In this document: piece by piece, positions 5,035 through 7,218 of the stretch
How positions within the stretch are numbered: position 1 is the stretch's first letter
Layout of the letters: the number at the start of each line of letters is the position of its first letter
Assembly (NCBI GenBank): GCA_947473445.1
Contig: CANJEU010000103.1
Coordinates: 1 to 7,218 of the forward strand
Origin: Fidelibacterota bacterium
GTDB taxonomy: Bacteria; Pseudomonadota; Alphaproteobacteria; Rhodospirillales; Rhodospirillaceae
DNA length: 7,218 nucleotides
Reading direction: 5' to 3'
The notes under the pieces: model-generated
The model's database searches: none
What the model saw: only the letters and a program-made list of their open reading frames with translations
What the model was told of the DNA's origin: nothing
Program-made: the position numbers and the translations under genes

Positions 5035-7185
5035 ATGAAGCGCTTATTCCTCCTCCTAATCGTCGCCGCGGCGGTCGCCCTGTTTTTCGGGCTGGGCCTC
5101 AACGACTATTTGACCCTGGAGTATGTGAAGGGGCGGCAAGCTGAGCTTAGCGAATTCCATCGTCAGGCGCCGCTGATGACCGCGGCGTTGTTCTTCGCCC
5201 TTTATCTTATCGTCACCGCGGTTTCTCTGCCGGGCGCGGCCATTCTGACCCTGGCCGGGGGCGGCCTCTTCGGCCTTGTCCACGGAACTGTCCTTGTCTC
5301 ATTTGCCTCGAGTCTGGGCGCCACGCTGGCCTTCCTGATTTCGCGCTACGTGTTTCGAGAGGGCGTACAGACCCGTTTCGCCAAGCAGCTGAAGGCGGTC
5401 GATGCCGGGGTCGCCAAAGATGGGGGCTTCTATCTCTTCACGCTGCGGCTTATTCCGGTGTTCCCGTTTTTCCTGATCAATATCCTTATGGGTTTGACCG
5501 CGCTCCGCGCGCGCACGTTCTATTGGGTCAGTCAGATCGGGATGTTGCCGGGCACCTTGGTCTATGTGAACGCGGGCACGCAACTCGCCGAGGTCGAAGG
5601 GCTCGGCGACATCGCGTCACCCGCATTGCTGGCCTCGTTCGCGATGCTGGGCGTTTTTCCTTGGATCGCGCGCGGCGTGCTGAACTGGCTGACGGCCCGT
5701 AAAGTCTATCGCGGGTATACACGGCCAAAGCGTTTTGACCGCAACATTGTGGTGATCGGCGCCGGCGCGGCGGGGCTCGTCAGCGCCTATATCGCCGCGG
5801 CCGTGAAAGCCAAGGTGACCTTGGTGGAGTCCCATAAAATGGGAGGCGATTGTCTCAATTTCGGATGCGTCCCCAGCAAGGCGCTCATCAAGTGCGCCAA
5901 TACCATCCACCAGATTCGCGGGGCCGCGCGATACGGCGTCAACGCGGAAGTCCCCGCGATTGATTTTCGCGCTGTTATGCAGCGTGTGGCCGACGTGATA
6001 ACCGCGATCGAGCCTCACGATAGCATCGAGCGCTACACCGGCCTTGGCGTGGACGTCGTTCAGGGCCACGCGACGATCATTGATCCGTGGACCGTTGAAA
6101 TCCAATTGGCCGATGGCGGAAAACGGCGTCTGACCGCCCGCAGCATCGTGATCGCGGCCGGCGCGCGTCCCTTCCTGCCCGCGCTGCCTGGCCTTGCCGA
6201 CAGCGGCTTTGTGACCAGCGATACGATGTGGGAACGATTCTCCGGACGCCCCAACCCGCCGCGTCGGCTGATCGTGCTCGGCGGTGGCCCGATCGGGTGC
6301 GAACTGGCCCAGGCCTTCGCACGCCTGGGGTCCGAGGTCACGCAAGTGGAAATGGCGGACCGTCTACTCGTCCGCGAGGATCCCGAGATCTCGGAAGTCG
6401 CGCGGGCTGCGCTCACAGCGTCCGGTGTGCGTGTCCTCACAAACCATAAGGCTCTCGAAGTCGATCTGCGCGAGTCAGGCAAGTCGCTCGTCGTCGAATC
6501 CGCAGGCACGCGCGCGCATATTGAGTTCGACGAGATTCTGGTGGCCGTCGGCAGATCCGCGCGGCTCACGGGCTATGGGCTTGAGAACCTAGGCATCGAA
6601 ACCTCGCGTACGATCTCCACCAACGAATATCTGCAAACGCGATTCCCCAACATTTTTGCGGCGGGCGATGTGGCCGGACCGTACCAGTTCACGCATGTGG
6701 CCGCGCACCAGGCCTGGTACGCGTCGGTCAACGCGCTGTTCGGATTCGCCCGAAAGTTCAAGGTCGACTACCGCGTTATCCCCTGGGTGACCTTTACGGA
6801 CCCCGAGATAGCGCGGGTTGGTCTCAACGAACAGGAGGCGCGCGAGCAAGGCGTGCCCCACGAAGTCACGCGCTTTCCATTGCACGATCTCGACCGCGCC
6901 ATCGCCGATGGGGCGACGGACGGGTTCGTGAAAGTCCTGACAGCGCCGGGCAAGGACCGAATCCTCGGTGCGACGATTGTGGGGGCGCATGCGGGCGAGC
7001 TGTTGCCCGAGTTTGTGCTCGCGATGAAACACGGCCTGGGTCTTAACAAGATCCTGGGAACGATCCATAGCTATCCGACACTTTCCGAGGCCAATAAATA
7101 TGCCGCCGGCGAGTGGAAGCGCGCCCACGCGCCACAGGGCATCCTGCGCTTATTGTCGCGTTTCCATGCGTGGCGCCGGGGCTGA
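5035..7185 (+). CDS. Fusion of TVP38/DedA-type (VTT) membrane domain with FAD-dependent disulfide reductase
   Basis: This 716-aa protein is two modules in one frame. Residues 1-225 are membrane-embedded: a helix at 4-22, one at 47-66, then a VTT/SNARE-associated core with LPGAAIL (65-71), GGGLFG (75-80), FTLRLIPVFPF (135-145) and GMLPGTLVYVNAG (169-181). Residues 237-700 form a class I flavin disulfide reductase. FAD binds at GAGAAG (242-247). The redox pair is C273-LNFG-C278. The dinucleotide site is GGGPIG (416-421), with E439 closing the second strand, which favours NADH. AAGD (542-545) is the second FAD contact, and the dimer domain starts near VIPWVTF. The base region reads HSYPTLSE (678-685): Tyr680 replaces the usual His and Glu685 is kept, as in mercuric reductases. 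The C-terminal cysteine pair of MerA is absent, so mercury reduction is unlikely. Such fusions are known, but the substrate is not. The Shine-Dalgarno is weak. Confidence 0.93.
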   Translation: MKRLFLLLIVAAAVALFFGLGLNDYLTLEYVKGRQAELSEFHRQAPLMTAALFFALYLIVTAVSLPGAAILTLAGGGLFGLVHGTVLVSFASSLGATLAFLISRYVFREGVQTRFAKQLKAVDAGVAKDGGFYLFTLRLIPVFPFFLINILMGLTALRARTFYWVSQIGMLPGTLVYVNAGTQLAEVEGLGDIASPALLASFAMLGVFPWIARGVLNWLTARKVYRGYTRPKRFDRNIVVIGAGAAGLVSAYIAAAVKAKVTLVESHKMGGDCLNFGCVPSKALIKCANTIHQIRGAARYGVNAEVPAIDFRAVMQRVADVITAIEPHDSIERYTGLGVDVVQGHATIIDPWTVEIQLADGGKRRLTARSIVIAAGARPFLPALPGLADSGFVTSDTMWERFSGRPNPPRRLIVLGGGPIGCELAQAFARLGSEVTQVEMADRLLVREDPEISEVARAALTASGVRVLTNHKALEVDLRESGKSLVVESAGTRAHIEFDEILVAVGRSARLTGYGLENLGIETSRTISTNEYLQTRFPNIFAAGDVAGPYQFTHVAAHQAWYASVNALFGFARKFKVDYRVIPWVTFTDPEIARVGLNEQEAREQGVPHEVTRFPLHDLDRAIADGATDGFVKVLTAPGKDRILGATIVGAHAGELLPEFVLAMKHGLGLNKILGTIHSYPTLSEANKYAAGEWKRAHAPQGILRLLSRFHAWRRG

Positions 7186-7186
7186 C

Positions 7187-7218
7187 ATGCGCCCGTTTCT
7201 TCTCGCGTTGTTAATGAC
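7187..7218 (+). CDS. Start of a possible secreted or membrane protein (truncated by window edge)
   Basis: An ATG at 7187 lies one base after the fusion gene's stop and opens a frame reading MRPFLLALLM before the window ends. A positive residue followed by a hydrophobic run is how a signal peptide or first membrane helix begins. The tight spacing suggests translational coupling with the flavoreductase fusion, with GCCGGGG upstream as a weak ribosome site. Only ten codons are visible, so the product cannot be named. Confidence 0.45.
   Translation, partial: MRPFLLALLM

Noticed and set aside
5035..7185. Mercuric reductase (merA)
   Set aside because: It lacks an N-terminal heavy-metal domain and the C-terminal vicinal cysteines needed to hand Hg(II) to the active site, and no mer genes are nearby. 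The VTT fusion points elsewhere.

Overview
The window is 7.2 kb of GC-rich, densely coding bacterial chromosome. Codon style, gene families and gene order (a GAF sensor protein, a DUF1499 protein, an ECF sigma factor with a tiny zinc-finger anti-sigma factor, a DoxX-like protein) suggest a proteobacterium, probably an alphaproteobacterium. That placement is inference from style and families; no rRNA or taxonomic marker is present. There are no tRNA or rRNA genes, CRISPR arrays, transposases or phage genes.

Layout. (1) At 1-854, minus strand, lies the N-terminal part of a PAS-like/GAF sensor protein that runs off the left edge just where a histidine kinase HisKA domain would be expected. (2) Divergent from it across about 250 bp is a 165-aa DEDDh-type 3'-5' exonuclease-like protein (1108-1605, plus). 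A hairpin that may be a terminator follows, then a 274-aa membrane protein with a DUF1499 domain (1695-2519, plus). (3) Converging on that gene from the right is a minus-strand pair: a DoxX-like four-helix membrane protein (3484-3948), then a membrane-bound histidine-rich hydroxylase of the sterol desaturase/fatty acid hydroxylase superfamily (2617-3435). (4) Divergent from this pair across a 208-bp regulatory gap is a plus-strand run. It holds an ECF sigma factor (4157-4756), an overlapping 70-aa zinc-finger anti-sigma factor (4756-4968), and, after 66 bp, a 716-aa fusion of a TVP38/DedA-type (VTT) membrane domain with a flavin disulfide reductase (5035-7185). A further hydrophobic ORF starts one base after the fusion and leaves the window.

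How it may work together. The sigma/anti-sigma pair resembles the small-ZAS systems typified by meningococcal sigma-E/MseR, in which oxidation or another insult to the zinc site frees the sigma factor. The genes flanking it encode membrane redox or lipid-modifying proteins (DoxX, di-iron hydroxylase, VTT-flavoreductase fusion). An ECF-like promoter candidate lies directly in front of the fusion gene. The working hypothesis is a self-controlled envelope or thiol redox-stress locus, with the fusion and perhaps the divergent DoxX-hydroxylase pair as outputs. The physical arrangement is seen; the regulatory links are inferred. Most individual families are known. The least understood parts are the fusion enzyme's substrate and this particular combination of genes.
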